Source of the DNA: Erysipelotrichales bacterium
Lineage (GTDB): Bacteria; Bacillota_I; Bacilli_A; Erysipelotrichales; Erysipelotrichaceae
Reading direction: 5' to 3'
Assembly (NCBI GenBank): GCA_910576345.1
Contig: CAJTIT010000003.1
Location: forward strand, 53,948-117,947
Length of the DNA: 64,000 nt
In this document: positions 7,461 through 16,123 of the stretch, one piece after another
Layout: every line of letters begins with the position of its first letter
How positions within the stretch are numbered: position 1 is the first letter of the stretch
The notes under the pieces: model-generated
What the model saw: only the letters and a program-made list of their open reading frames with translations
What the model was told of the DNA's origin: nothing
Database searches by the model: none
Made by a program: the position numbers and the translations under genes

Positions 7461-7998
7461 CTTGTTGGTCATGCGTTTTTTCTTTACGAATTTTTTCTTT
7501 CTCTCTGCGAGATAACTGCCTCCATGCGTTTTTTTCCGCAAGTTGCTCTAAAAATTCCAATACTTCCTGCACATTGCTTTCTGCTTTAATACGCTTATAC
7601 GTTTTGATCACAATCCCTGATTCATCAATGACCAACGTACTTCTGCTTGTAATGGAACGGCGGATGCCATATGTAACCTTTTCACGCCAAACTCCATACG
7701 CTTCCCTTGCCAGATGATTACGATCTTCCAACAATAGAAACGGCAATTTAAAATAAAACGCTATTTCTTGAATGTCCTCCATAGGACTGCCGCAAATACC
7801 AATGACTTCTACATTCAATTTTAAAAAGCGGCGATATTCACTTACATAACTCATTAACTGCACTTGATCTGACAAACAATTACTTTTCGGCAGGAAAAAC
7901 AAAAACACTTTTTTTCCTCTTAATTGTTCCAAATTGATCCAAGTATGATTTTGTGACTCCAAACAAAAAGAAGGCGCCATTTTGTTTTTTTCAATCAT
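7447..7998 (-). CDS. Peroxiredoxin-fold (AhpC/TSA-like) protein, 183 aa, atypical active site
   Basis: The start at the ATG at 7998 is preferred over 8082 because GAGGAG precedes it and the protein then begins 'MIEKNKMAPSFCLES', like other Bcp/AhpC proteins. The thioredoxin-like core is clear: 'LRGKKVFLFFLPKSN', 'VEVIGICGSP', 'LPFLLLEDRNHLAREAYGVW' and 'RSTLVIDESGIVIKTYKRI'. In Bcp enzymes the loop reads P-K-x-N-T-P-G-C, with the reactive Cys eight positions in. Here it is P-K-S-N-C-L-S-D, so that cysteine is an aspartate and a different Cys sits three residues earlier. Peroxidase activity is therefore uncertain. The C-terminal 40 residues are a charged extension. Confidence 0.75.
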   Translation of the reverse strand: MIEKNKMAPSFCLESQNHTWINLEQLRGKKVFLFFLPKSNCLSDQVQLMSYVSEYRRFLKLNVEVIGICGSPMEDIQEIAFYFKLPFLLLEDRNHLAREAYGVWREKVTYGIRRSITSRSTLVIDESGIVIKTYKRIKAESNVQEVLEFLEQLAEKNAWRQLSRREKEKIRKEKTHDQQEKRS

Positions 7999-8258
7999 TT
8001 CCGTGAATCTCCTCTCATACATACGAGAAACAAAAACACGCAGTTGCCTTTTGAGCATCCTACCGTTTTTGTTCCATTTCAAGGTCTCATCGCGTAATGC
8101 CCAAATATTTGCACATCACGTCTACTCTCTCGATCCACGAAATGATGATGCCATATTTATGATCAATCATAAAAAAAACAGGCATCTATATGATACCATA
8201 TTTCTTTATAGAATGCAGTTTTATATTGGTATTTTTTCCTCGCAACATTGTCAAACAG
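7999..8258. other. Intergenic, no gene seen
   Basis: An AT-rich stretch between two minus-strand genes. A TTGACA lies near 8245-8252 on the minus strand without a well-placed -10 box. I see no RNA structure or frame of note. Confidence 0.4.
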
Positions 8259-9170
8259 TTAAAAAGAAAAAAATGCCTTCGCAATTTGTTTGATAATCTC
8301 TTGTTCCTCAGGCCGCAATTGATGACTGCCTTCATTTAGAAAATCCTGTTCGCTCATCCACAGAAACGTATCTTGTGCTATCATACCTTGATCCGGCAAA
8401 GGATCGTCCCAAGTAACGTCGATATATCGCCACGAAGAACCATCATACACATAATTCCATCCATGATTCATTTGCTCACTTGACACATACAATGCCGGAA
8501 TATCTGCTTCCTGCGCCATCATCATAAATGCACGACTATATCCGCTGCACACACCTCTGCCATCCAGCAACACGCCGGATGCTTGAAAATAAGGTGCATT
8601 TTCATCGATTGATTCCTGAATATTTTCCTGATAAGCGCTATGTTTGATAATATCATCATGAATCCACTGAATTTTTTCATTGATAGATAATGTATCATCC
8701 ATATGAGAAAGACGCTCTTTTACGATTCGCTGTGCTGTTTCATATCGTTCATCCATGCACTGCAATTCAATATGATGCGAAGTGTATAACGTATGCTCGT
8801 TCAAATCTTTATAAGCAACATCATACTGTTTCAAGACGATATTGAATGGATTCACCACACATAGTATCTGTGCTACAGACTCCATATCCAATGGTTCTTC
8901 ACTTTGATATGCAACCTTTGTGATTCCGCTGTCAAAAGAATGTTGAATGATTTTTGCCAGTTCCATCTCATTTTCGGCATAATAAACGACTTCAGCTTCT
9001 TCGAAAAAATTCTTTTCTAGCAGCGTCAGCGTCTGTGCGCCCATGTGATAGCGTTGTTCTTCAATTTTTAACGATGATTTTTCTGCCTGTTCCACTTGAT
9101 AAGGAAGCGGCCGCATACAACCGCTCATCATCAACATATATGCATACAAAACAATCCGTTTTTGTTTCAT
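8259..9170 (-). CDS. Lipoprotein with transglutaminase-like domain, 303 aa
   Basis: The N-terminus has two lysines, a short hydrophobic stretch and the lipobox-like 'MMSGC' with Cys18, so the protein is probably lipid-anchored outside the membrane. The C-terminal half is a transglutaminase-like (cysteine protease fold) domain. It contains 'GRGVCSGYSRAFMMMAQEADIPALYVSS' with the catalytic Cys, 'MNHGWNYVYDGSSWRYIDVTWDDP' with the catalytic His, and the aspartate after the beta strand. Such proteins are common in gut Bacillota and may cleave or cross-link wall or surface proteins. The N-terminal 130 residues have no clear match. Confidence 0.85.
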   Translation of the reverse strand: MKQKRIVLYAYMLMMSGCMRPLPYQVEQAEKSSLKIEEQRYHMGAQTLTLLEKNFFEEAEVVYYAENEMELAKIIQHSFDSGITKVAYQSEEPLDMESVAQILCVVNPFNIVLKQYDVAYKDLNEHTLYTSHHIELQCMDERYETAQRIVKERLSHMDDTLSINEKIQWIHDDIIKHSAYQENIQESIDENAPYFQASGVLLDGRGVCSGYSRAFMMMAQEADIPALYVSSEQMNHGWNYVYDGSSWRYIDVTWDDPLPDQGMIAQDTFLWMSEQDFLNEGSHQLRPEEQEIIKQIAKAFFSF

Positions 9171-9243
9171 ACTGTCACATCCTTTATATGCTCTATTGTA
9201 GTATAGTCAAGGAATCGAAAAAACATGAAAAAAAGAATGAAAA

Positions 9244-9969
9244 TTATGGCTTTGCCAATGCATATGCGCTTTCCAATGCCACATGCATCATTTGATGAAA
9301 TGATGTTTCGCGTTCCTTTGCGCTGGTGGCAACTTTTCGCACCAAAGAATCAGAAATTGTCAATAAGCAAGCCGCCTGCTTTCCCAGCAATCTTGCATGA
9401 TGAAAGAGAGCAAAACTTTCCATTTCTACACATATACAATTTTTATTTTCAAAAAAACCTTTGTGATCCATCACATTGTCTTCATGATAGAATACATCAG
9501 AGGAGTGTACCCTTCCCACATGCAACGTACAATCCAGTAAGGATGCCTGTTTCATAATCAATTCATTTAATACAGGACTTGGAAATTGTATCGTTTCTTG
9601 ACAGCCACTTTGTGCCAATGCAAACGATGATTCGCTCCATGCGCTATCTGCCAGTACCAAATCATATAAATCCATATCATTTACATAAGCGCCTGCACTT
9701 CCAATGCGAATAATCGCATCCACATGAAAAAAACGAAACAGTTCATAAGAATAAATACCAATACTTGCCATTCCCATACCGGATCCCATCACTGATATTC
9801 GCTTTCCTTTATACAATCCACTGTATCCCAACATATTGCGAATGGAATTAAATAACACCGGCTGTTCCAGATATGTTTCCGCAATAAATTTCGCACGCAG
9901 CGGATCTCCCGGCATTAACACAATATTCGCAATTTCATTTGGCTCTGCTTCGATATGAGGTGTAGACAT
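9244..9969 (-). CDS. deoD: Purine-nucleoside phosphorylase, DeoD type
   Basis: The start at 9969 (MSTPHIEAE) is eight bases after AAGGAG; the ATG two codons earlier is too close to it. Features of hexameric bacterial PNP are present: 'VLMPGDPLRAKFIAE' (phosphate-binding Arg), 'GSGMGMASIGIYSYELF', 'IIRIGSAGAY', 'VEMESFALFHHA' (ribose-binding Glu) and 'LLTISDSLV' with the catalytic Asp. The length of about 241 residues is normal. It cleaves purine (deoxy)nucleosides with phosphate to base plus (deoxy)ribose 1-phosphate in salvage. It appears to be a single-gene unit. Confidence 0.95.
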   Translation of the reverse strand: MSTPHIEAEPNEIANIVLMPGDPLRAKFIAETYLEQPVLFNSIRNMLGYSGLYKGKRISVMGSGMGMASIGIYSYELFRFFHVDAIIRIGSAGAYVNDMDLYDLVLADSAWSESSFALAQSGCQETIQFPSPVLNELIMKQASLLDCTLHVGRVHSSDVFYHEDNVMDHKGFFENKNCICVEMESFALFHHARLLGKQAACLLTISDSLVRKVATSAKERETSFHQMMHVALESAYALAKP

Positions 9970-10094
9970 GATCATCGCTCCTTTTCATATTGGTTCTATT
10001 ATAACGAAGATTACGCTGTTCGTAAATGATTTTTGGTATGCGCACATCTTTTTTCACACATACTATCATCAAACAAACGCAAGGAGTGTTCATA

Positions 10095-10808
10095 ATGGAT
10101 ATTACGCAAGCAGTTATCGATACCATTTTCAGAAGCATCGGCGCCGTAATCGCTTTGGAGTTCCTCGCAAGGATCAATGGTCCCAAGCAAATTTCACAGC
10201 TTTCCTTTTATGACTATATCACAGGCATTACAATTGGTTCCATGGCAGCGGTCATGGCGATAGATGATCAAATCCCGTTCTATATTCCTCTCATTTCCAT
10301 GATTATTTTTATTCTTTTGACTTATATCGAAGGAAAGTGGACGCTGCGTTCATTAAAAGCAAGACAAATGATTGATGGAACACCAATTTTATTAATGGCG
10401 GATGGTAAGATTTTACAGAAACAAATGAAAAAAGCACGAATGACCGTGAACGACCTATTAAGTGAAGCGCGTGTCGCCGGATATTTTAATTTGCAGGATG
10501 TATCGTTTGCGGTTATGGAGAACAGCGGCAAGATTTCTTTCTTGCCATTCGCTCAAAATCAACCTGTGACTTGTGGCGATATGAAAATAAAAAAGGGGGA
10601 TCCTACACTATATGTCAATATCATTATCGATGGTGTCATTCTTCATAACGAACTTAGAGATGTGGGATTGAATGAACCATGGCTGATGGAACAGCTGAAA
10701 AAACAAGAGACTGCTTTGGACCAAGTTTTGCTTGGCATTGTAAATAAACAAGGTAAATTATATTTGTATCGGAAACATGAGTCGACAAAACACAATGAGC
10801 AGTTATAA
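10095..10808 (+). CDS. DUF421 (YetF-type) membrane protein, 237 aa
   Basis: AAGGAG at 10081 precedes the ATG at 10095, which excludes the longer upstream frame. There are three membrane segments in the first 90 residues ('FRSIGAVIALEFLARI', 'DYITGITIGSMAAVMAI', 'FYIPLISMIIFILLTYIE'). Two cytosolic alpha/beta repeats of the YetF type follow: 'DGTPILLMADGKILQKQMKKARMTVNDLLSEAR..G' and a second diverged copy after residue 165. In Bacillus, family members affect spore germination membranes, but the biochemical role is unknown. It stands alone and converges on the sigma factor gene, eight bases away. Confidence 0.85.
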   Translation: MDITQAVIDTIFRSIGAVIALEFLARINGPKQISQLSFYDYITGITIGSMAAVMAIDDQIPFYIPLISMIIFILLTYIEGKWTLRSLKARQMIDGTPILLMADGKILQKQMKKARMTVNDLLSEARVAGYFNLQDVSFAVMENSGKISFLPFAQNQPVTCGDMKIKKGDPTLYVNIIIDGVILHNELRDVGLNEPWLMEQLKKQETALDQVLLGIVNKQGKLYLYRKHESTKHNEQL

Positions 10809-10816
10809 AAAGACAG

Positions 10817-11830
10817 CTATGCATCTAGCCATCCTTCTTTTTCTAGTCGTATTGCGTATGCGCCGTCAAACGCATGTAAGGCACGAATGAGTTTTCTTAC
10901 TTCTTCTTGTTCTTCTACGCTCTTTTGTTTTAATAAATTGGGCGTACCTGCGTAAGATACAATCGTAAAGTAAGCATCCTGAGCCGTTAAAATTTCTTTA
11001 TCTTGAAAAAGACAGTAAAACGATGAAGCATTTTCTTCCAAAACCGATGTCGATCGTTGTACGGATACATCGCTGTTCCCTGTTTGAATTTCCTGCCAAA
11101 ATTCAACGGCGCCTATAACGGATATGCCGACGAATGCAGTTCCGGTAATGAACAAACCCAAATTCAGTAGTTCTTGTATATGAAGCCATACAAATCTTCT
11201 CCAATATGTAAGTGAAAATGCCGTAAATAGTGATTCACCACCGAGTGCGTGAAATCCAATTTTTCGGTTATTTTCTTTTTCAAACGCAAATATACGTTCC
11301 ATAAGTTTTTTTCTTCCGACATGAAGCTGGCTTTTGACAGTACCTAATGGTCGATGCAAATAATTTGAGGTTTCTTCCAAGGACATTTGTCGAAGATACA
11401 CGCACTCAATGACTTCACGATGAATGTCTTTGAGTTCTTCCACAAATTGACGAATCAATGCCTGTTCACTTTGTTCGTCAAATCGATCTTTTGGAAGAAA
11501 ATCCTTTTCTTTGACTTCGCTTTTATTCAGTTTTGCCATCATGTTATCGTCCATGGTTACTGTTTTTTGTCTTCGGTAATATTTGGCAGTCGCTGTGAAC
11601 ACCACACGCTGGATCCAATAGGGAAATGCGTTCACATCCTGTAATTGATCAATCGATTTACAGACGGAAACAAATGTATCCTGCACGATATCTTTCGCAT
11701 CATGATAATTGTGACAGTTAGCGTATGCGAGACGATAAATATCATCATAAATGACCTGATACAATTCAGACAATGCATCGCGGTTTCCGTTTTGTATTTC
11801 TTTCACAAGCTCAACTGCACGCTGTTCCAT
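10817..11830 (-). CDS. ECF-type sigma factor with C-terminal membrane tail, 337 aa
   Basis: Residues 1-90 hold sigma region 2: 'LYQVIYDDIYRLAYANCHNYHDAKDIVQDTFVSV' and 'NAFPYWIQRVVFTATAKYYRR'. Residues 125-185 hold region 4 ('IHREVIECVYLRQMSLEETSNYLHRPLGTVKSQLHVGRKKL'). Unlike ordinary ECF factors, which stop near 180 residues, the chain continues. A hydrophobic segment near residues 222-245 ('LGLFITGTAFVGISVIGAVEFW') is followed by about 90 residues that would face outside. A sigma factor and its membrane sensor or anti-sigma may thus be fused. No separate anti-sigma gene lies alongside. Confidence 0.85.
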   Translation of the reverse strand: MEQRAVELVKEIQNGNRDALSELYQVIYDDIYRLAYANCHNYHDAKDIVQDTFVSVCKSIDQLQDVNAFPYWIQRVVFTATAKYYRRQKTVTMDDNMMAKLNKSEVKEKDFLPKDRFDEQSEQALIRQFVEELKDIHREVIECVYLRQMSLEETSNYLHRPLGTVKSQLHVGRKKLMERIFAFEKENNRKIGFHALGGESLFTAFSLTYWRRFVWLHIQELLNLGLFITGTAFVGISVIGAVEFWQEIQTGNSDVSVQRSTSVLEENASSFYCLFQDKEILTAQDAYFTIVSYAGTPNLLKQKSVEEQEEVRKLIRALHAFDGAYAIRLEKEGWLDA

Positions 11831-11927
11831 CTCTTATCCTCGCTTTCTTTTTTCAAAAAAATGAATGCGTTAAAATTTTATCACAACTATTTCTTTAAGT
11901 AAACAAAGCCATATGCAAAATGATCGT

Positions 11928-12767
11928 TTATTTACTGATGGAATGTGAATTCTCTTTCCATGCCATAATCAATCCAATAAAGAATACAATCGCAAAAATA
12001 GCCGATGCATATAACAACATATGATCATAATATTTTGCCATCTGAATATATACATAAGGAATGAGAAAACAAAAGATAAAGACCATACATAACATCATAA
12101 ACGGCGAAATATTTTTATTTGATTTTTTATCCGTTTGGTTGGTTTGCGGCATAATTGTTTTCTGTTCCATGAAAAATGTGTAAAATTGATTCACAAGCGC
12201 ACAATCGGGATTGATGCCATTTGAATCAAGCAGCGTTTGGAAAAGTTCTTCTTTCAAATTCCATGCGCCGATATACAATATGATTTCCATAAACGAAATA
12301 AGATCTTTTGCCAACAGATAACACTTACCGGTGGCTTTGTCGATGAAAACAACGCCGGGATGTGTCTGATGATAGTTTTTGTCCAGCGCAATGACATCAT
12401 GAGTGGGTGTTAAGATTATGCCTATCTTATTGTGCCATACTGCTTGTTTTGTTTGTTTTTCCTGTTCATTGCGAAACCTTTCTGCCTGAATGACACCGAA
12501 TAGTGAAAGACGAAAATCAATATCACCTACGATTTTTAAAGATGCAGGAAGTGATGTCTGTATGCGTGCTTTTAGTTCAACACAAGAGGAAATGCGCAGA
12601 AAAAATTCTCTTAAATCATTGGGAAGTGAACATCCTGCAAGCGATTCTGTTTTTCTTAGCGCGCCTTCACTGGCACAGGTATCCAAGCGAAAACCGGCTT
12701 GTTCATCCATTGACTGATATAATTGCGTCCATCCTTCGATATGTTTTTCAATCCATTTTCTATCCAT
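11928..12767 (-). CDS. SUKH-like (SMI1/KNR4) protein with two membrane helices, 279 aa
   Basis: The ATG at 12767 is six bases after AGAGGA and is preferred to the two upstream ATGs. Residues 25-170 look like a SUKH domain: 'LAGCSLPNDLREFFLRISSCVEL', 'GDIDFRLSLFGVIQAERFRNEQ', and 'IALDKNYHQTHPGVVFIDKATGKCYLLAKDLISFMEIIL'. SUKH proteins often serve as immunity proteins to contact-dependent toxins, but single copies also have other roles. Two C-terminal hydrophobic helices at about 225-247 and 252-272 would anchor it in the membrane. No toxin gene is visible nearby. It lies 11 bases after the pyridoxal kinase gene and is probably cotranscribed with it. Confidence 0.6.
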   Translation of the reverse strand: MDRKWIEKHIEGWTQLYQSMDEQAGFRLDTCASEGALRKTESLAGCSLPNDLREFFLRISSCVELKARIQTSLPASLKIVGDIDFRLSLFGVIQAERFRNEQEKQTKQAVWHNKIGIILTPTHDVIALDKNYHQTHPGVVFIDKATGKCYLLAKDLISFMEIILYIGAWNLKEELFQTLLDSNGINPDCALVNQFYTFFMEQKTIMPQTNQTDKKSNKNISPFMMLCMVFIFCFLIPYVYIQMAKYYDHMLLYASAIFAIVFFIGLIMAWKENSHSISK

Positions 12768-12778
12768 ATCCATTCCTC

Positions 12779-13603
12779 TTATTTCTTCCATAACATTTCA
12801 TGATACGCATGTAGCAGCGGTTCAAATAGAATTCCGAAACGTTCATCACATGCTTGATGAGCACTATACTGTAAACTTGCCGCCACAAATGTTTGTGCGA
12901 TGTCTACGGCACGATGTAGATCACCGCTTTGTAAATATGCCCCAAGCAAGGCTGCCGCGAATAAGTCGCCCGATCCATGAAAATCCTGTGGTATTCTTGT
13001 TTGAGAATGCCAGATAATCGTATCATCTCCACAATAAAGGGCACATCCAATTTGATCGTTCTCAAGTGGTATTCCGGTAAGTACAATTTGTGCATGCGTA
13101 CAAGTATACAGCTGTTTGATGATTTCTTCTACTTCTTCCTGATTTTCAGTATACGGCTTTCCCAAAAGCGCATAGGCCTCTGTCAGATTTGGCGTTATCA
13201 AATCTGCTTCTTCACATAAGATACGCATATGAGATGGCAAATCTCTGCATAAGGATGCATACAATTTTCCATGATCGCCCATAACAGGATCGACCAATTT
13301 GAAAGCATGCGGATATTGTGAAAACAGCGCATGAATTTGTTCCATCTGTTCGATATTTGCGACATAACCGCTGTAAAGAGCATCGATGGAAAATGGGATG
13401 GATTGCCAATGTCGCAAAATCGCTTGCATATCTTCATGCAGATCTTTGATATGCACCTTACCCAATCCGCCGGTATGCGATGACAACAATGCGCTTGGAA
13501 AAACACTGGTCGCAATTTGTGCCGTACTTAATACCGGTAACGCAATCGTCAATGAGCATTTCCCAAAGCAGGACAGATCCTGTGCTACAATCACATGTTT
13601 CAT
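12779..13603 (-). CDS. pdxY: Pyridoxal/pyridoxamine kinase (PdxY/PdxK type), 274 aa
   Basis: This is a ribokinase-fold protein. The N-terminus 'QDLSCFGKCSLTIALPVLS' is typical of the pyridoxal kinase group. 'SGYVANIEQ', 'KLVDPVMGDHGKLY' (ATP/Mg site) and 'ADLITPNLTEAYALLGKPY' follow, and the anion-hole and catalytic segment is 'IPQDFHGSGDLFAAALLGAYL' with the base Asp. It phosphorylates pyridoxal-type B6 vitamers with ATP, in salvage to PLP. The length is normal. I cannot separate PdxY from PdxK specificity by sequence alone. Confidence 0.88.
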   Translation of the reverse strand: MKHVIVAQDLSCFGKCSLTIALPVLSTAQIATSVFPSALLSSHTGGLGKVHIKDLHEDMQAILRHWQSIPFSIDALYSGYVANIEQMEQIHALFSQYPHAFKLVDPVMGDHGKLYASLCRDLPSHMRILCEEADLITPNLTEAYALLGKPYTENQEEVEEIIKQLYTCTHAQIVLTGIPLENDQIGCALYCGDDTIIWHSQTRIPQDFHGSGDLFAAALLGAYLQSGDLHRAVDIAQTFVAASLQYSAHQACDERFGILFEPLLHAYHEMLWKK

Positions 13604-13664
13604 ATATTCCTCTTTTCTCCCTTTTATTTTACCAAATTGTGCCTATTTTCTCTATGGTTTTTCA

Positions 13665-14888
13665 CTATTTTCCATGATAAAAAACATGTCGTATTTCATG
13701 AAGCAGATGTTTCTCACTCTCCTGATGAGAATGGCGCACTTTATATACGGTTTGACATTGTAGCATTTCTGCATATGTATTCGCCAAATCTACACGGGCA
13801 ATTTCTTGAGAGTAGATTTGCAACATCTTTTCCTTCTCTCCATATGGATGTTCATATAATACCCATGTGATATGTTCCATATAGGGCAGTAAACATTGCT
13901 GGATTTCATTTAGCTGTTCTTCTTTGATGAGCAGCATCATGGAAATCATATCTTGATGAAGCTGTTTACTGAGTTTTTGATCGTGAGTCACATAACGCTG
14001 TACTGTTTCTTTATACTCACACATATAAAATTTACGATCCCATAGATTTTGATAAGGACCATGATGGATATAAAGCAATTCATCTTTTACCTCATAAAGA
14101 AACAGTGAAAAGCCTTTCGTTTCCAAGCTCTTGGCCAATGGATGCCATACCCCGTACGAAATAGAATGCAGCGCAATGCAAGAATTGGTGTCCCGATCAT
14201 AACGCAAGACGCCTTCCATAAGAATACAAGTCAACGGTTCTTCCAATTTTTCAATCACCGGCAACATTTGCGAAGGTGTACCTTGCGATCGAATCATGAT
14301 ATGAGCGCCTTCTTTTATCAGTCGATTTATATGAATACGCATATACGTAGAAATCTTGTTTTGTTCATTGAGGAGATAGCGCAGTGGAATTTCAATTAGA
14401 ATTTCTTTGTGCTTATGATGCGGTAAATGAAATGCATTCACCCCAACCGCAATAAAAATGCCAATCAATGTATCAATCATACGATTAATCGCAAAAAAGA
14501 ATGGATCTGCATCTCCGGCATGTGAAATCGTTACGCAGAGAAAAACGACACAGCTTAGATAAGAGCTGTCTGGCTGTTTCATCCAAACGGTCATCTGTAT
14601 GAGTGGAATTAACATCAATGAAATAATCGCATAGCGTATCAAATCATTCATTTGTCCAAGCAAAGGCTGAAATAAAAACAAAACACCCATGCCCGCAAAT
14701 CCACCAATGCAGGTTCCAATGATACGGCTTTTGCCTTTGGACAGGGATTCATTCATTTCCGGTTGTGTGCATAATACTGCCGCAATAGCTGAATAAAACG
14801 GAATTCCGGCATTGCGTATTGAATATAAAACAAAACACAAAAACACAGCCAGCGATGTTTTAACCATCCTTGCGCCGATTTTTGGCAT
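13665..14888 (-). CDS. Aromatic acid exporter-like (FUSC/ArAE) membrane protein, about 407 aa
   Basis: I start at the ATG at 14888, six bases after AGGAAG. The first 150 residues hold about five hydrophobic helices with the family's glycine/lysine pattern ('KIGARMVKTSLAVFLCFVLYS', 'FYSAIAAVLCTQPEMNESLSKGKSRIIGTCIGGFAGM', 'HAGDADPFFFAINRMIDTLIGIFIAVGVN'). The remaining 250 residues are soluble and mostly helical. This matches the single-module aromatic acid exporter family (ArAE_1) of Gram-positives. The substrate is unknown. It appears to be a single gene with a divergent neighbour. Confidence 0.8.
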   Translation of the reverse strand: MPKIGARMVKTSLAVFLCFVLYSIRNAGIPFYSAIAAVLCTQPEMNESLSKGKSRIIGTCIGGFAGMGVLFLFQPLLGQMNDLIRYAIISLMLIPLIQMTVWMKQPDSSYLSCVVFLCVTISHAGDADPFFFAINRMIDTLIGIFIAVGVNAFHLPHHKHKEILIEIPLRYLLNEQNKISTYMRIHINRLIKEGAHIMIRSQGTPSQMLPVIEKLEEPLTCILMEGVLRYDRDTNSCIALHSISYGVWHPLAKSLETKGFSLFLYEVKDELLYIHHGPYQNLWDRKFYMCEYKETVQRYVTHDQKLSKQLHQDMISMMLLIKEEQLNEIQQCLLPYMEHITWVLYEHPYGEKEKMLQIYSQEIARVDLANTYAEMLQCQTVYKVRHSHQESEKHLLHEIRHVFYHGK

Positions 14889-14960
14889 CGTCATCTTCCT
14901 TTCATTCTCTGTTATTATATCATGATTTTGTCTTTTTAATCATACAATAGTAAAAAGGAT

Positions 14961-15242
14961 GTGTATGACTTGAAAGATACGATATGTTCCCGCTTACGTA
15001 AGGAGCTAAAGCAGTTGGAAGGAACTTACATTGACATCATTTATCACCCACAATCATCCTATCGCAGGGTAGAACAGCGAAATGTTAAAATGATCCAATG
15101 TTACTCTTGCTTTTTTGAAATTGAAGTAATGACACAAACATATGGCAGCTATCATACGACTATCAATTATATGGATGTCTATACAAACAGCTGTGTGCTA
15201 CGTCCTCATAAAAAGGACTTTTCAAATACAGATCGGAATTGA
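14961..15242 (+). CDS. Veg-like (DUF1021) small protein, 93 aa
   Basis: A GTG at 14961 gives the longest frame. AAAAAGG lies only a few bases before it, so a TTG at 14970 is an alternative start with better spacing. The pattern 'DLKDTICSRLRKELKQLEGTYIDIIY...YRRVEQRNVKMIQCYSCFFEIEV...TINYMDVYTNSCVL' follows Bacillus Veg closely in layout: a helix, a small SH3-like beta barrel, then a 'YSYxDVLT' strand. Veg stimulates biofilm formation in Bacillus subtilis by counteracting SinR. The role here is inferred by family only. An imperfect hairpin CTTTTCAA/TTGAAAAG overlaps the stop. Confidence 0.6.
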   Translation: MYDLKDTICSRLRKELKQLEGTYIDIIYHPQSSYRRVEQRNVKMIQCYSCFFEIEVMTQTYGSYHTTINYMDVYTNSCVLRPHKKDFSNTDRN

Positions 15243-15248
15243 AAAGCC

Positions 15249-15612
15249 CTAATTTACTGTATTCGATTGGTTATTTACTTCGTCTTTGCGTTTTTTGTAT
15301 CCGATAAGCGCCATTCCCGAAACTATAACAAGTATCATACCCCACAGCGTTATATTTGTATCATATCCTGTGTGTTTACGAGGATATTACTGTTTCCTCC
15401 TCTAACATGCGAGCCATTGTTTCCAATTTGTTAGAAACAGTTGATTTGCTTGAATCTTTAAGAGCCAAAACATATAATGCTTGATTCAATGTGTTTATAG
15501 CATCATCAAATTCTTTTTGTGTTACATTTCCGTCATTTGTGACAATTTTAGTTTCAAGCAGTGCACATTCAACTTTTTCCACTTTTTTTACCATTCGTGA
15601 TATTATAATCAA
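15249..15612 (-). pseudogene. Remnant of FIVAR surface protein with sorting signal, frameshifted
   Basis: The upstream part (15376-15612) encodes one FIVAR-like unit: 'VTQKEFDDAINTLNQALYVLA...NKLETMARMLEEETVIS'. After a frame change the C-terminal end reads 'PRKHTGYDTNITLWGMILVIVSG' and then 'YKKRKDE', which is a sortase-type tail: T-G motif, hydrophobic span and positive end. It aligns well with the intact tail 'TPNTGDDTNLMLW' of the next gene. The 5' part of the gene is missing. It is a decayed relative of the neighbouring surface protein. Confidence 0.6.
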
Positions 15613-16123
15613 AGCTTGTATAACCTTGGAGTTGATCCTCCAAAATAGTGATTACAGATCTATCTTCAACTGAATTCAAAAATTATCTTATATTGTCCTT
15701 TGCTTATATACCTGTTTGTTTCAAATCTAACTTCCAACAGAAGTTCAAGTTTATACTCTGCTTCTATATATTTGGCCTTTTGAAACATACGTTATTTTGG
15801 ATCCTTATCTTTTCGTTGTCCTATCTATATTTCCGCTGTTATTTTGTTTACTCCCTTCCATTCGCATAATTCTCTCGATATCGCTCCAATTTCCAGCCTC
15901 TTTTCTGTACAGAATGCTTTCCTTCTATATTTAGATGCAAATACTATATATTTGCAATTCCATATTGTGTATACAAAAAGAAGCGTGGTTATCATCTATA
16001 GATTTCCACACTTCTTTATAATGGTTTTTGGTTTTTATATGCATTCAGTCATTTTAGAACAGTTGATATTTAAGTAATTTATCAATTATCTGAAAATCCT
16101 TATTTTATCACTGAACCCAAATA
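15613..16123. other. AT-rich gap between surface-protein genes
   Basis: There is no credible frame on either strand. The left part may hold unrecognisable remains of the decayed FIVAR gene. A short palindrome TTGGAG/CTCCAA lies near 15629-15645. The terminator of the next gene lies at 15975-16014. Confidence 0.4.
15975..16014 (-). terminator. Terminator of the GH31 surface-protein gene
   Basis: Arms GAAGCGTGG (15980-15988) and CCACACTTC (16006-16014) pair with one wobble and run into five T on the minus strand, 110 bases after the stop codon. Confidence 0.6.
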
